The position numbers and the translations under genes were made by a program. A stretch of DNA of 64,000 nt from positions 2,108,001 through 2,172,000 of the forward strand of contig CM040129.1 of assembly GCA_022559845.1 (NCBI GenBank), given 5' to 3'. The notes beneath the pieces are model-generated. The model did not search any database. It saw only the letters and a list, made by a program, of their open reading frames with translations, and was not told the origin of the DNA. Below, piece after piece: positions 1 to 9,319 of the stretch (positions are counted from its first letter, which is position 1; each line of letters starts with the position of its first letter). This DNA comes from Amorphophallus konjac. Lineage: Eukaryota; Streptophyta; Magnoliopsida; Alismatales; Araceae.

Positions 1-64
1 AGCTCGCCCAATCGCTCCTCAATAGGTTCAATCGCATGGATGAGCAGTTTCAAAATCTGAGAAG

Positions 65-1138
65 ATGGTGGACGTGAAAGCCACCCCGGAGGTTGCTTTG
101 CCAATCCTCCCTGTCATTCATCTTCCTCCTTCCGAAATGCCCACGTACCGCAGATACAACGGTACCGGCAACCCCTTCATTCACCTCAAGGACTTCATGT
201 ATGAGTCCTCCTACTGGCAAAATGATCAGAGGTCCCTGGCGTACCTCTTTCGGAGATCATTGGATGGTCCCGCGCTTGAGTGGTTCTATTCTCTGGAGCC
301 CCGCGAGGCCGAGAATTTTGAAGTAGTTCAGAGAAGGTTCTTGCAGAAATATAGGGATAGGGTCGGTCCCTCACTCTCCATTACCGACCTAGTGGCCGAA
401 AAGATGAAACCCGACGAGGATTTTGTCCGATATGCTGATAGATGGAGGTCTCTGGCGGAGAGAATAAGGGATACCCTCTCCGAGCCCGAACAAGTGAAAA
501 TGATTGTGTCTAATGCAACCCCACAGTTCAGACATGTCCTGGCCATGAATAAACTGACTACAATGGAGGAACTCTACGAAAGGGCCCGGTACATCCAAAC
601 CCAACTAAAAGACTCCCCCATCATGAATATGTTTGAGTCGCCGAAGCCCAAAGTGGTCAGAAAGACAGGCGCTGGTGTCCCGGGCGGAGCCACAGAAGGG
701 GTCGTGACAAATGAGCAAGTCAGTGCGGTCAACAATGCCAACTATGCAGTCAACCCAAGGCCTCCACAAATGCCCCGACTACCCCTTCAACCAGGTCCTT
801 TCCCTCTCCGTCCTCCACCCCAAAATAATCCACCCCAGGATAATATGCCTCCATTACGCCAACCCCAGCAACAACAACCACAACCTCAGCAACAACAACC
901 ACCGCTTCAGTACAACCAAGTTCCACCTCCAGGGAACTATGGTCCCCAACAGCAACAAAGGAGGCCGCTCGGTCCCAAGAGAGCCTACTATCCACCATTG
1001 CCAGAAACCTTAGCAGACATTTTTAATGCCCTCATGGCATCAAACCAACTCGCCTACCCAGAGAAAGGCTCATGTGGCCCTCCAATGTTGATACCTCCAA
1101 ATACTGTGTTTACCACAGGCAGCCGGGACACACAGTAG
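65..1138 (+). CDS. gag: gag segment (capsid domain), element 1
   Basis: Residues about 25-185 match the Retrotrans_gag fold as seen in plant Ty3/gypsy elements: a YNGTGNP-like start, a conserved ALEWFYSL helix, and RFLQKY and YADRWRSLAERI segments. A long Pro/Gln-rich tail follows. The ATG at 65 is not the true start: frame 3 upstream (3-62) encodes a Leu/Asn/Arg-rich helix ending in QNLRR that joins this frame through a one-base shift near 63. The segment ends at an out-of-frame stop at 1136-1138, while the zinc knuckle continues in the next frame from about 1072. Product: structural protein of the retrotransposon particle. Confidence 0.85.
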   Translation: MVDVKATPEVALPILPVIHLPPSEMPTYRRYNGTGNPFIHLKDFMYESSYWQNDQRSLAYLFRRSLDGPALEWFYSLEPREAENFEVVQRRFLQKYRDRVGPSLSITDLVAEKMKPDEDFVRYADRWRSLAERIRDTLSEPEQVKMIVSNATPQFRHVLAMNKLTTMEELYERARYIQTQLKDSPIMNMFESPKPKVVRKTGAGVPGGATEGVVTNEQVSAVNNANYAVNPRPPQMPRLPLQPGPFPLRPPPQNNPPQDNMPPLRQPQQQQPQPQQQQPPLQYNQVPPPGNYGPQQQQRRPLGPKRAYYPPLPETLADIFNALMASNQLAYPEKGSCGPPMLIPPNTVFTTGSRDTQ

Positions 1139-3003
1139 ATTACTGCTTCCATTTCAAAGATTACATCCATGATATGAATGATGAACATCAAATAGATTGG
1201 GATGAGATGAGACGGTACGTCGCGGCTCTCAAGGCTAGGAGACCTCCTCAGAGGCCACAGCAGCAGTTACAACAGCAACAGCAACAGCAACCACAACAAC
1301 AACAGCAGCCTCAGCAGGCCCCACAACAACAGCCCGACATGGGCATAATCCAGAATCCACTACCGGAGCACCAACAGCCCAATCATCAGGTTAACCCCAT
1401 CTCCTCCTTCCCGGAAGTCGGGAGAGAGCAGGTGTGGCACCAGGAAAGTACCTCCATTCTTTATACCTCCAACCCTATCGTCATGCAACCCCCTCACCTT
1501 GCCCGGGTAGCACCTCTCTCTCATCAACCCGCATCGGTATCGCCTTCGCCATTTCCACTACCATTACGCCCTCTCATCCGCACCCCAACCTCCTATCAAC
1601 CGACACTTTCTACTACGCCTTCACACCCTCTCACCTTCTCCCACTCCCCCACTTTACCATCCACCTCTACCACATTTACCCCTACGCCTTCTAAACCCCT
1701 TATCATCCGTACACCATACATAACCCCGTCTTTCTCCACCACATCACCACTAATGCCTTCAAAACCACTCATCACCCACCGTCCGCCTCAAAACCTTTAC
1801 CCGTTTCAAACCTTACCTCCACCTCCACCTTCCAAACCCCTTATCCTTCATAATCCGCGTGATATCCCCTCTACCTCCGCCATGCCTCCACCTAACAAAC
1901 CCCTCATCAGAATCCCTGCTCCCGTCATCACCCCTGCTTCATCAACCATTCCTCCACTACTACCCCTCAAACCCCTGTTAAAACCCACTGCTACCCCCAC
2001 AGAGGTACAAAAGCCGCAGGCAATGGTGCTCCGGAGTGGAAGGATTTTCCACAGGGTTTTCCCCCACAACAGTCAGAATCCCGAGCAATCTCAGCCAGAG
2101 AAGGATGATGCAGAACAACCAGAAAGAGCTATCCCTGGAACACAGTATGATCTACTGAAACACTTGGACAAGACGCCTGCCCGGATCTCCATCCTAGAGC
2201 TACTTCAAAGATCCACATCCCACCAGGCGGCCTTGATGGAATATCTTCAAAAGGTCATGGTTAATGAAGACCTCCCCGTGGAGAAGATTTCGACCGTCCT
2301 GACCCCAACAGACACACAACCGGCCATCATGTTCCACAACTACGAGCTCGCTCCCAAGGAATCTCGGAAATATGCATTGTGCATTTCAATAAAAATTAAT
2401 GGGGTATCCATAAACCCGTGTCTTGTGGACACGGGTGCGTCCATAAATGTGATCTCCATGAGCACTCTTCAGTTGTGTGGGATCGACGAGGAACAAATAA
2501 GACCTTCCTCGATCACGGTCACGGCCTATGACAATAGCAAAAGGCCGCCGCAGGGGATGATTATTCTGAAGGCAGAACTAGGCCCCATGTCAATTCCCAC
2601 GGAATTCCATGTCCTCGACATGGACCCCACATTCAAGGCTATACTGGGTCGACCTTACATCGAAGCCATGGACGCTGTGCCTTCCACCAACCATCAATGC
2701 CTGAAGTTTCCTTACAATGGGAGAATTATTAAAGTGGTCAGTACACCTGTCCTTCACACAGTGGATGCTATCAACACCTCTCTGCCATCTGTTTGGCCGT
2801 CTCATCGGCCCATATTGTCACTGCTGGATGTACGTGATCCATCTCGCATTCCACTAGCACCAAAGGAGCCGGTCAGGGCAACCACAACATCATGTCTCCC
2901 TCTTCACTCCAAAGGTTGGGAGATTATGAGGAACATCGGCTACCAACAGGAAAAGGTCTGGGCGCACAGTTACAGGGTATGCTCAAGCCGCCAAAGAAAT
3001 TAG
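1072..3003 (+). CDS. gag knuckle plus aspartic protease segment, element 1
   Basis: Begins with an atypical zinc knuckle of CX2HX4HX4C form (CVYHRQPGHTVDYC) rather than CCHC, as is common in Tat elements. A glutamine run and about 250 residues of Pro/Ser/Thr-rich low complexity follow, then the retroviral-type protease with catalytic DTGAS at 2428-2442 and the flap-side GRPY motif near 2648. The protease would process the polyprotein. The true frame leaves this ORF near 2953, so the last 15 or so residues before the stop at 3001-3003 are out-of-frame. The glycine-rich GLGAQLQGML segment that should follow lies in another frame. Confidence 0.83.
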   Translation: MWPSNVDTSKYCVYHRQPGHTVDYCFHFKDYIHDMNDEHQIDWDEMRRYVAALKARRPPQRPQQQLQQQQQQQPQQQQQPQQAPQQQPDMGIIQNPLPEHQQPNHQVNPISSFPEVGREQVWHQESTSILYTSNPIVMQPPHLARVAPLSHQPASVSPSPFPLPLRPLIRTPTSYQPTLSTTPSHPLTFSHSPTLPSTSTTFTPTPSKPLIIRTPYITPSFSTTSPLMPSKPLITHRPPQNLYPFQTLPPPPPSKPLILHNPRDIPSTSAMPPPNKPLIRIPAPVITPASSTIPPLLPLKPLLKPTATPTEVQKPQAMVLRSGRIFHRVFPHNSQNPEQSQPEKDDAEQPERAIPGTQYDLLKHLDKTPARISILELLQRSTSHQAALMEYLQKVMVNEDLPVEKISTVLTPTDTQPAIMFHNYELAPKESRKYALCISIKINGVSINPCLVDTGASINVISMSTLQLCGIDEEQIRPSSITVTAYDNSKRPPQGMIILKAELGPMSIPTEFHVLDMDPTFKAILGRPYIEAMDAVPSTNHQCLKFPYNGRIIKVVSTPVLHTVDAINTSLPSVWPSHRPILSLLDVRDPSRIPLAPKEPVRATTTSCLPLHSKGWEIMRNIGYQQEKVWAHSYRVCSSRQRN

Positions 3004-3007
3004 GCCG

Positions 3008-4660
3008 AACCGTAGGTTTGGCCTAGGCTTCAAAGGACCGTTCAAGGCAGATTGGAAGCCCCTCACATGGACTCTATCAAACAACTTCAACAGAGGGTCC
3101 GTTGTTCAGATAGGAGATCACCCACGAGAAGCATATGGGGAATCACATGCTGTATATTTTGCTGAAAAATGTCCTAGGATCACCAAAAGAGGCAAGATCA
3201 AAGATCCGGAATGCGAGTGGGATAAATGGTTCGACATACGGGACATTTCTGTTGCACTGGAAAGGATGTTCTCGTCCCCACGGCTTGAAGGACCACCATT
3301 GATCTCCGAGATACCAGAGAACATTGCCACTCTTGCCAAGGTTCCAAACTATCCTCGTCCTCGCCAGAAGGACTCTGTCATCGACGGATCTTCATCCGTC
3401 CTCAACATAGCTATCGACGGCTCATTAGCCGCCATCCTCTCCATCCACTCGTCTCAGCCTTTGCTGATATTTTCTTCCTGGGCCAGACGATTGTCTGATG
3501 ATCTTCCCAGGTCCCCTTCTTTGCTTACATACCTGCGCGGGCTTTTCAACCCGCGCCAGGTCTTCAACCATGATCTGCTCTACGAGCCCCACAATCCTCT
3601 AGCCATAACCACTTTCCTCTCTCCTCCAATCTCTTTTCACTGCTTTGTCATTAAAAATGAAAACGAAAAAAAAAACGTCAATTTTCAAACTCTCCAACAA
3701 CACATCTTCGTTGAGGAAACCTCCTACATCTCCCACGGGTGCGTACCGCCTTGCGGACCACCCGTCCAAGGTCCGATGAGCGACCTTTTCTACCCCTCCT
3801 CTGAGGGGTCTTCTCCTGTACATTCTACACCATCCTCCTCATCTTCCTCTTCTTCTGTAAATATTGTCAGTCAATCTAGGAATGACAGGCCAAGGGTAGT
3901 ACCTAGGAAGAAATCCAAGGGTAGGCAGATCCCTCGTCGATTCCTTCTGGATTTGGCCGCCAGGTGTCAGGCCCTTCTTGCCATCCCCCAGTTGTTAGAA
4001 AATCCCATCCAGCTACCCGAAATAGAATGCGAGGGCGACTGTGCATCTGATGAAGGGTATGGAGTCTACGAGATCACGAATGAAGAATGCCCCACTGAAG
4101 ATGAGGGTGAAGAATATGAGGATGTGGCGGGCGCATACGCTAGTGGAATGAGGAGATTCGACGAGCCGTCAACCGCCGTAGAAGAATCCACCAAGGAAGT
4201 CAACTTGGGAACTGAGGAAGACCCTAGGATCATCCTCATAAGTGACAACCTACCACCCTCTGAAGAAGAGGCATTAATTGAGGTTCTCAAGGAATATAAG
4301 GACACGTTTGCATGGAGCTACGAGGATATGCCGGGTTTGGATTCAACCTTGGTCGAACACCGTTTAACCCTAAAACCAGGGTCCATCTCGGTAAAACAAA
4401 GGTTAAGGCGTTTCCACCCTCAGATGGCTTTGAAAATGAAAGAAGAGGTCGATAAGCTCCACAAAGCCAGGTTCATTAGAGTCGTTCTTTATCCTCAATG
4501 GGTGGCGAACATTGTCCCGGTCATGAAGAAAGATGGGAAAGTCAGGATTTGCATCGACTTCCGGGACCTTAACCGCGCGTGTCCAAAGGATGATTTTCCC
4601 TTACCTCACATTGATGTGTTGATTGATAACACGGCAGGTTTTGAAACCCTCTCTTCATGG
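3008..4660 (+). CDS. protease-RT linker and RT fingers segment, element 1
   Basis: Open from 3008 (no start codon needed; interior of a polyprotein) to a frameshift near 4655. The first 250 residues are a poorly conserved linker with a serine run and an acidic stretch. From about 4230 the conserved pre-RT region appears (FAWSYEDMPGLD), then the RT fingers with RICIDFRDLNRACPKDDFPLP. The palm continues in the next frame at 4657. Some Ogre elements carry an intron between protease and RT; here the linker is open and no obvious GT-AG pair forces one, though one cannot be excluded. Confidence 0.78.
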
Positions 4661-5442
4661 ATGGATTTTCAGGATACAATCAAATTCGTTTGGCAGAAGA
4701 GGATCAGGAAAAGACGTCATTCACTACCCCTTGGGGAACATATTGTTACGTGGTCATGCCGTTTGGGTTAAAGAATGCTGGAGCTACTTACCAAAGAGCG
4801 ATGATGGCCATATTTCATGACATGATGCACATATATCTGGAAGTGTATGTGGATGACTTATTGGTAAAATCAAGGACCAGGATGGAACATCCAGAAGTTT
4901 TGGCTAAGGTCTTGCAAAGGTCCAGAGAGTTCCAATTGAAAATGAACCCGAAAAAGTGTGTGTTTGGTGTGTCATCAGGTAAATTGTTGGGGTTCATTGT
5001 GAGTAAAAGAGGGATCGAGATTGATCCCGACAAAGCCAAGGCTATCAGGGATATGCCGCCTCCCAAGAATTTGAGGGAAGTCCGAGGTTTAATCGGGAGG
5101 TTGCAGTTTATTCGTCGGTTTGTGTCTCAACATTCACAAAGGTGTAGACCTCTCTACGAGTTGACCAAGCCAGGAGTAGAATTCCACTGGAATTCTAAAT
5201 GTCAGAAAGCTTTTGAAGGGTTGAAGGAATATCTGGCTAGTCCACCCGTTCTCATTCCACCTAAACCAGAAAAACCTCTGATCCTTTACATCTCAGTCTT
5301 GATGACTCCGTGGGAGCCGTCCTCGCACAAGCTGATGAAGAAGGCAAGGAACGGGCAACCTATTACTTGTCCAAACTTCTCAATCCCTGTGAGCAGAAGT
5401 ACACCGGCATGGAGAAAACCTGTGCTGCCCTCGTTTGGGTAG
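4657..5442 (+). CDS. RT palm/thumb and start of first RNase H, element 1
   Basis: Contains the RT palm: MPFGLKNAGATYQRAM, then YVDD at 4846-4857, the polymerase active site, followed by the KLLGFIVS and IGRLQFIRRF thumb motifs. It enters the gypsy-type RNase H, but the frame is lost near 5296, so the last about 45 residues are out-of-frame. The domain's usual DAS motif is not conserved; a degenerate first RNase H is typical of Tat elements, which use the second RNase H instead. Confidence 0.83.
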   Translation: MDGFSGYNQIRLAEEDQEKTSFTTPWGTYCYVVMPFGLKNAGATYQRAMMAIFHDMMHIYLEVYVDDLLVKSRTRMEHPEVLAKVLQRSREFQLKMNPKKCVFGVSSGKLLGFIVSKRGIEIDPDKAKAIRDMPPPKNLREVRGLIGRLQFIRRFVSQHSQRCRPLYELTKPGVEFHWNSKCQKAFEGLKEYLASPPVLIPPKPEKPLILYISVLMTPWEPSSHKLMKKARNGQPITCPNFSIPVSRSTPAWRKPVLPSFG

Positions 5443-7552
5443 TGCAGAAATTAAGCACTACTTCTTGGCTCACGAAGTCCACTTGATTGCTCGAATGAAT
5501 CCTATCAAATTCCTTCTGGAGAAAGCCATCCTTACGGATAGGCTAGCACGCTGGCAAAGTTTTCTCTCTCAGTTCGACATCACCTACATCCAGCAAAAGG
5601 CGATTAAAGGCTATGCCATAGCCGAGCATCTCGCTCACCATCCTCTTCCCAAGTTCGATCCCGTCCAATCAGAGTTTCCAGATGAAGAACTAATGTCCAT
5701 CAACCAATCAGATGAGCCAATGTGGACACTATATTTTGATGGAGCTCTGAATTCTCAAGGGAGAGGAATCGGCATCGCCCTCCTGTCGCCGGAAGGCCTC
5801 ATATTCCCATTGGCATACCAGCTCAAATTTCCAGTCACCAACAATATAGCCGAATATGAAGCTCTTCTAGCTGGCCTAGGACTCGCTCATTCTTTACGTA
5901 TCACTGAGTTGCGAGTTGTAGGTGACAGTCAGCTCATCCTTCGCCAGGTACTCACTAAGTATCGCACTCGCGATCCCAAACTCAAGCCATACCAAGAACT
6001 CACTGCTGCCTTTGCCAAACTGTTCACAAAACTGATCTTTGTTCATATCCCTCGTCATCAGAATATTCTCGTCGATGCCCTCTCCTCATTGGCATCATCC
6101 ATAAGGTTCCCTCTAGGAAGATGGTTTAAGTCCATTTCCATCTACAAACTTCACGCCCCTGCAGTCGATGATGCTTCCTACGTAAACATCAAAGACAGGA
6201 TAGCAAGGAAGATCCTGCAGGAAGATATCCTTGAGAAGAGGGAAATCATGTTGGCAGAGGCCGAAGAAGAACTGGCTGATGAAGAGAAACCATGGTTCTA
6301 TGAAATTGTCAAATATTGCCAAGATCAGTCTTATCCTGAAGGGGCCACCACAGAGGACAAGAAAGCCATAAGAAGGGTGGCTCAGAAATACACATTGATC
6401 GGAGGTCTACTCTATAGGAGGAGCCTTACTGGTATTCTGTTAAGATGTCTTGGTGACGATGAGGTTTGGAAATGTGTAGAGGAGACGCACTCGGGTGTGT
6501 GCGGTGGCCACGTGAATAGTCAGATGCTCGCCAAGAAGATCATTCGTCAAGGCTTTTATTGGCCCACTATGGAAGAGGATTGTGCTGTCTATGTCCGTAG
6601 GTGTGTCAAGTGTCAACTTCACGCCGATAAAATCCATTCACCATCTTCCTCACTTCATCCAATATCTTCCCCATGGCCTTTCTCCATGTGGGCATTCGAC
6701 ATCATTGGTCCCCTAGGTGATCCCAATTCCCTCACCAAGCAGAAATCTTTCATCCTTACTGCGACGGAATACTTCACCAAATGGGCCGAAGCCGAAGCTT
6801 ACGCGGAAATCAAGGCGTCAACAGTCTGCAAGTTCATCATGAAGAACATTCTCGCCAGATTCGGCGTCCCAAGCACGATCGTCACCGACAATGGGCCACA
6901 ATTCATTTCTCAGGACCTACAGGACCTCTGCAAAAGGTACGCAATTGCATTGCATCATTCATCGCCTTATTACCCACAAGGTAACGGCCAAGCGGAGGCC
7001 ACCAATAAAACATTGCTCAAAATCATCAAAAAAACCTGCGAGTCTAGTAAGTTTTCAGACTGGCCAGAAAAGCTTATCGAAGCTCTATGGGCCTATCGCA
7101 CTTCAATCCGTACCCCCACCGGGCAGACTCCATTTGCCCTTACTTATGGTATGGAAGCGGTAGTCCCGTACGAAACTCTGATCCCTTCTCTCAGGGTACA
7201 ATTGGATGAGGAATTTCCCCTCGACGATCGTCGTAATTCACTCCTCGCCCAGTTGGAACTCTTGGATGAGAAGCGGCTGGCCGCCGCCGAACACGCGCGT
7301 GTGTATCAAAATAGACTCGCTCGCTTTTACCAAAAGAAAGTCGTTGAGAGAAAATTCAAAGTCGGTGAGATGGTCGTAAAAAGAATTTTTGTCAAACCTG
7401 GAGGGCCGCGTTCTAAGCTCCAACCTAATTGGGAAGGACCATTTGTAATTCAAGCCGTGTACCCTGGCAACGCCTACAAGCTAGTCAACGCCGAAGGGAC
7501 CGAGTTATCCCACCCTTGGAATGGGCTTTATCTTAAGAAATACTACCCTTAG
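5435..7552 (+). CDS. RNase H tether, archaeal-type RNase H and integrase segment, element 1
   Basis: A 705-residue open segment. It starts in the degenerate first RNase H (HYFLAHEVHLIARMNP), then a complete second RNase H of archaeal type (YFDGALNSQG, IAEYEALLAGL, GDSQLILRQV, DAL), which defines the Tat lineage. Integrase follows with an HHCC zinc finger (near 6487-6620) and DDE catalytic residues at 6698-6700, 6887-6889 and 6995-6997, the last two 35 residues apart as expected. The C-terminal GPFVI barrel ends in YLKKYYP without a chromodomain. The stop at 7550-7552 is the natural end of pol. Confidence 0.88.
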   Translation: MGSAEIKHYFLAHEVHLIARMNPIKFLLEKAILTDRLARWQSFLSQFDITYIQQKAIKGYAIAEHLAHHPLPKFDPVQSEFPDEELMSINQSDEPMWTLYFDGALNSQGRGIGIALLSPEGLIFPLAYQLKFPVTNNIAEYEALLAGLGLAHSLRITELRVVGDSQLILRQVLTKYRTRDPKLKPYQELTAAFAKLFTKLIFVHIPRHQNILVDALSSLASSIRFPLGRWFKSISIYKLHAPAVDDASYVNIKDRIARKILQEDILEKREIMLAEAEEELADEEKPWFYEIVKYCQDQSYPEGATTEDKKAIRRVAQKYTLIGGLLYRRSLTGILLRCLGDDEVWKCVEETHSGVCGGHVNSQMLAKKIIRQGFYWPTMEEDCAVYVRRCVKCQLHADKIHSPSSSLHPISSPWPFSMWAFDIIGPLGDPNSLTKQKSFILTATEYFTKWAEAEAYAEIKASTVCKFIMKNILARFGVPSTIVTDNGPQFISQDLQDLCKRYAIALHHSSPYYPQGNGQAEATNKTLLKIIKKTCESSKFSDWPEKLIEALWAYRTSIRTPTGQTPFALTYGMEAVVPYETLIPSLRVQLDEEFPLDDRRNSLLAQLELLDEKRLAAAEHARVYQNRLARFYQKKVVERKFKVGEMVVKRIFVKPGGPRSKLQPNWEGPFVIQAVYPGNAYKLVNAEGTELSHPWNGLYLKKYYP

Positions 7553-9319
7553 CACAAAACAAAACAAAAAAAAATGAAAAGATAAAAAACATCAAAAACA
7601 AGGAAATACTGAAAACCACTAAAAATATGGAAAATTCAAAACGCCGATGCCTGGCAGTCACCATGTAGTTAAGTCCCTGCATCTAAGCTTCATGTTAGGA
7701 TAGGGCCCATTAAGGCTTGGTAGGCACCGGGTCTTGGTTTTCCAGAACCGTGGAGATCCCTGTCCGGCCACGTCGGCCTATGCTCGCTCAAAGGAAGCTA
7801 ACATGTGCTCACTTATGTATTTTATTCAAAAAAATCGGTAGCATCACCTACGGTGGGGCTACACCTAGAAGATCTCCGGAAGCTGTAATCTTTATTCTTT
7901 TCTCTTCGACCAAATGAGACAGTCGGCGCCCTTAAAACGCTGAGCATGAGAAACCGAAACTCAAACCCCAAGGGCAAGAGTAGGATCCATTTCCTCGAGC
8001 ACCGATCAGAGCACGAGAAGAGGGCAGTGTCCCCGCAGGCATACGAAAAGGGAGCCCACAAACGTCAAACATCTCCCTCACAAAAGAAATACAAAATCAA
8101 AATCAAGAGAAAAGCCTGGTCATGACCGTGCCTGGTACAATAAACGGAACCCCTCAAAGCAAAAGTCTGAATCCACAAAGGGGGGCCGTGGAATGTAAAT
8201 GCTCGAGATTTGGTCCGAAGTTGTCCGAAAGGAAAGAGTTAATGGGCCCTTATTCGCTCGTCGGGTTAACGGCTTTGCCGGTCCTCTCAGGAGGTTTATC
8301 CCCTACGCTCTTCCTTCTCCCTTTAAAGATGAAGGTTCGATGGAGTTTCTGAAAGGTGAAAACTGCCCAGGGTCTGCGACCTTATTTTAATATACACATT
8401 TTGGTTGCCTACTTTGAAAAAGCAAAAGCTATCGCTGCGAAGGAGTCTCCGTGTTTCTGGCTGGTCAAGACCCCTGTTTACCACCTTGATGTCTTCTTGT
8501 TTAACCTCGGGCTTAGGCCAATGCAAGCGCGTCACCTATGGGTGCGACGGCGTCTGATTCTGGGTCAGCGTCGCGCGGTTGGTCGTTAGGGTTCCAGGGT
8601 GTTCCATCTTATACCATCTAGAGTTGTGAGGAAACAGACCCGGGTCGGGCAAATCATTTACCTCAAACACCTTTTGGGTGAATCCCTGTGGTCGGAAGCA
8701 ACTGGGAGCCTAAGCATGGCATGACGGTATTGTCATCAGGGTAAGTCTTAGCCGGCGGGATCGTCATTCGAGGGGTCTAGAGGCCCAAATCAACCTAGAT
8801 GTGCACTTAGGATACCTGGGAGGTTAGTAAGAAACCCCTGTCTCACGTAGGTTAGGTGCCATTTGGGTGCTTGCCGGGCGTTAGCAATAAAAAAATTGAA
8901 ATGATAAAAGCAAAAAAAAAATAGAAAAGAGAAATGTACATATTTGCAAACAAAAAAATCTTTTTATGATAAAACAAAAAAATGTCAAATATAAAAAAGA
9001 AAACAAATCAATTTTGCATGATTGCATTTACGTGCATCATCTCACTTTAATACCGCTTGCATTCGTGTGCTTGCCTGTCGCATTTATCATCACCGCATCT
9101 TTCCCTTGCCTTCGTTAAATAAAGGCTTGGCCCCTTGACCAGTTATCAAGGACAGTCACAGTGACCATTTGCTTATTGAGCAAGGGGCCAAGTCAGAACA
9201 GAAATTCTGATTTGTTTATTTCAGTGATATGTGCAGGGATTCAGGTAACTGAAGCAAAGGTAAAAAACAAACAAACCAAACCTTGTGTTTTATTCCAAAA
9301 AAACCAAAAAAAATTTACA
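7553..9319. other. convergent non-coding spacer between pol and antisense gene A
   Basis: About 1.8 kb without a credible gene. It is bounded by the pol stop on the plus strand and the gene A stop on the minus strand, so two transcription units converge here. The first 100 bases and 8880-9010 are A-rich. The layout matches the spacer of element 2 (27426-29067), including a hairpin near its right end, but most of the sequence is too diverged to align by eye. Short ORFs here look like chance. Confidence 0.6.
9124..9194. other. hairpin in the pol/antisense spacer of element 1
   Basis: Perfect 12-base arms (CTTGGCCCCTTG at 9126-9137, its complement at 9181-9192), extendable to 14 with one G-U pair, enclose a 43-base loop. 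A very similar hairpin lies at the same place in element 2 (28705-28776), with diverged but compensating arms and the same flanks (AATAAGGCTT-like start, GTGCAGGG after the stem). The position, between two converging genes, suggests a role in 3'-end formation or transcript separation; this is inference. Confidence 0.65.

Larger units (their letters stand above)
3..7552 (+). pseudogene. gag-pol: gag-pro-pol of element 1, broken by about seven single-base frameshifts
   Basis: One ancestral polyprotein frame is recovered only by changing frame near positions 63, 1070-1100, 2953, 3006, 4655, 5296 and 5450. I saw no in-frame nonsense codon between the shifts. Domain order is Retrotrans_gag, Pro/Gln-rich linker, zinc knuckle, DTGA protease, acidic linker, RT (YVDD), degenerate RNase H, archaeal-type RNase H and integrase (HHCC, DDE). 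The protein would make virus-like particles, reverse transcribe the genomic RNA and integrate the copy. The frame also continues upstream of 65, in another phase, to the window edge. Whether the shifts are real decay or assembly indels cannot be told from sequence alone. Confidence 0.85.
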
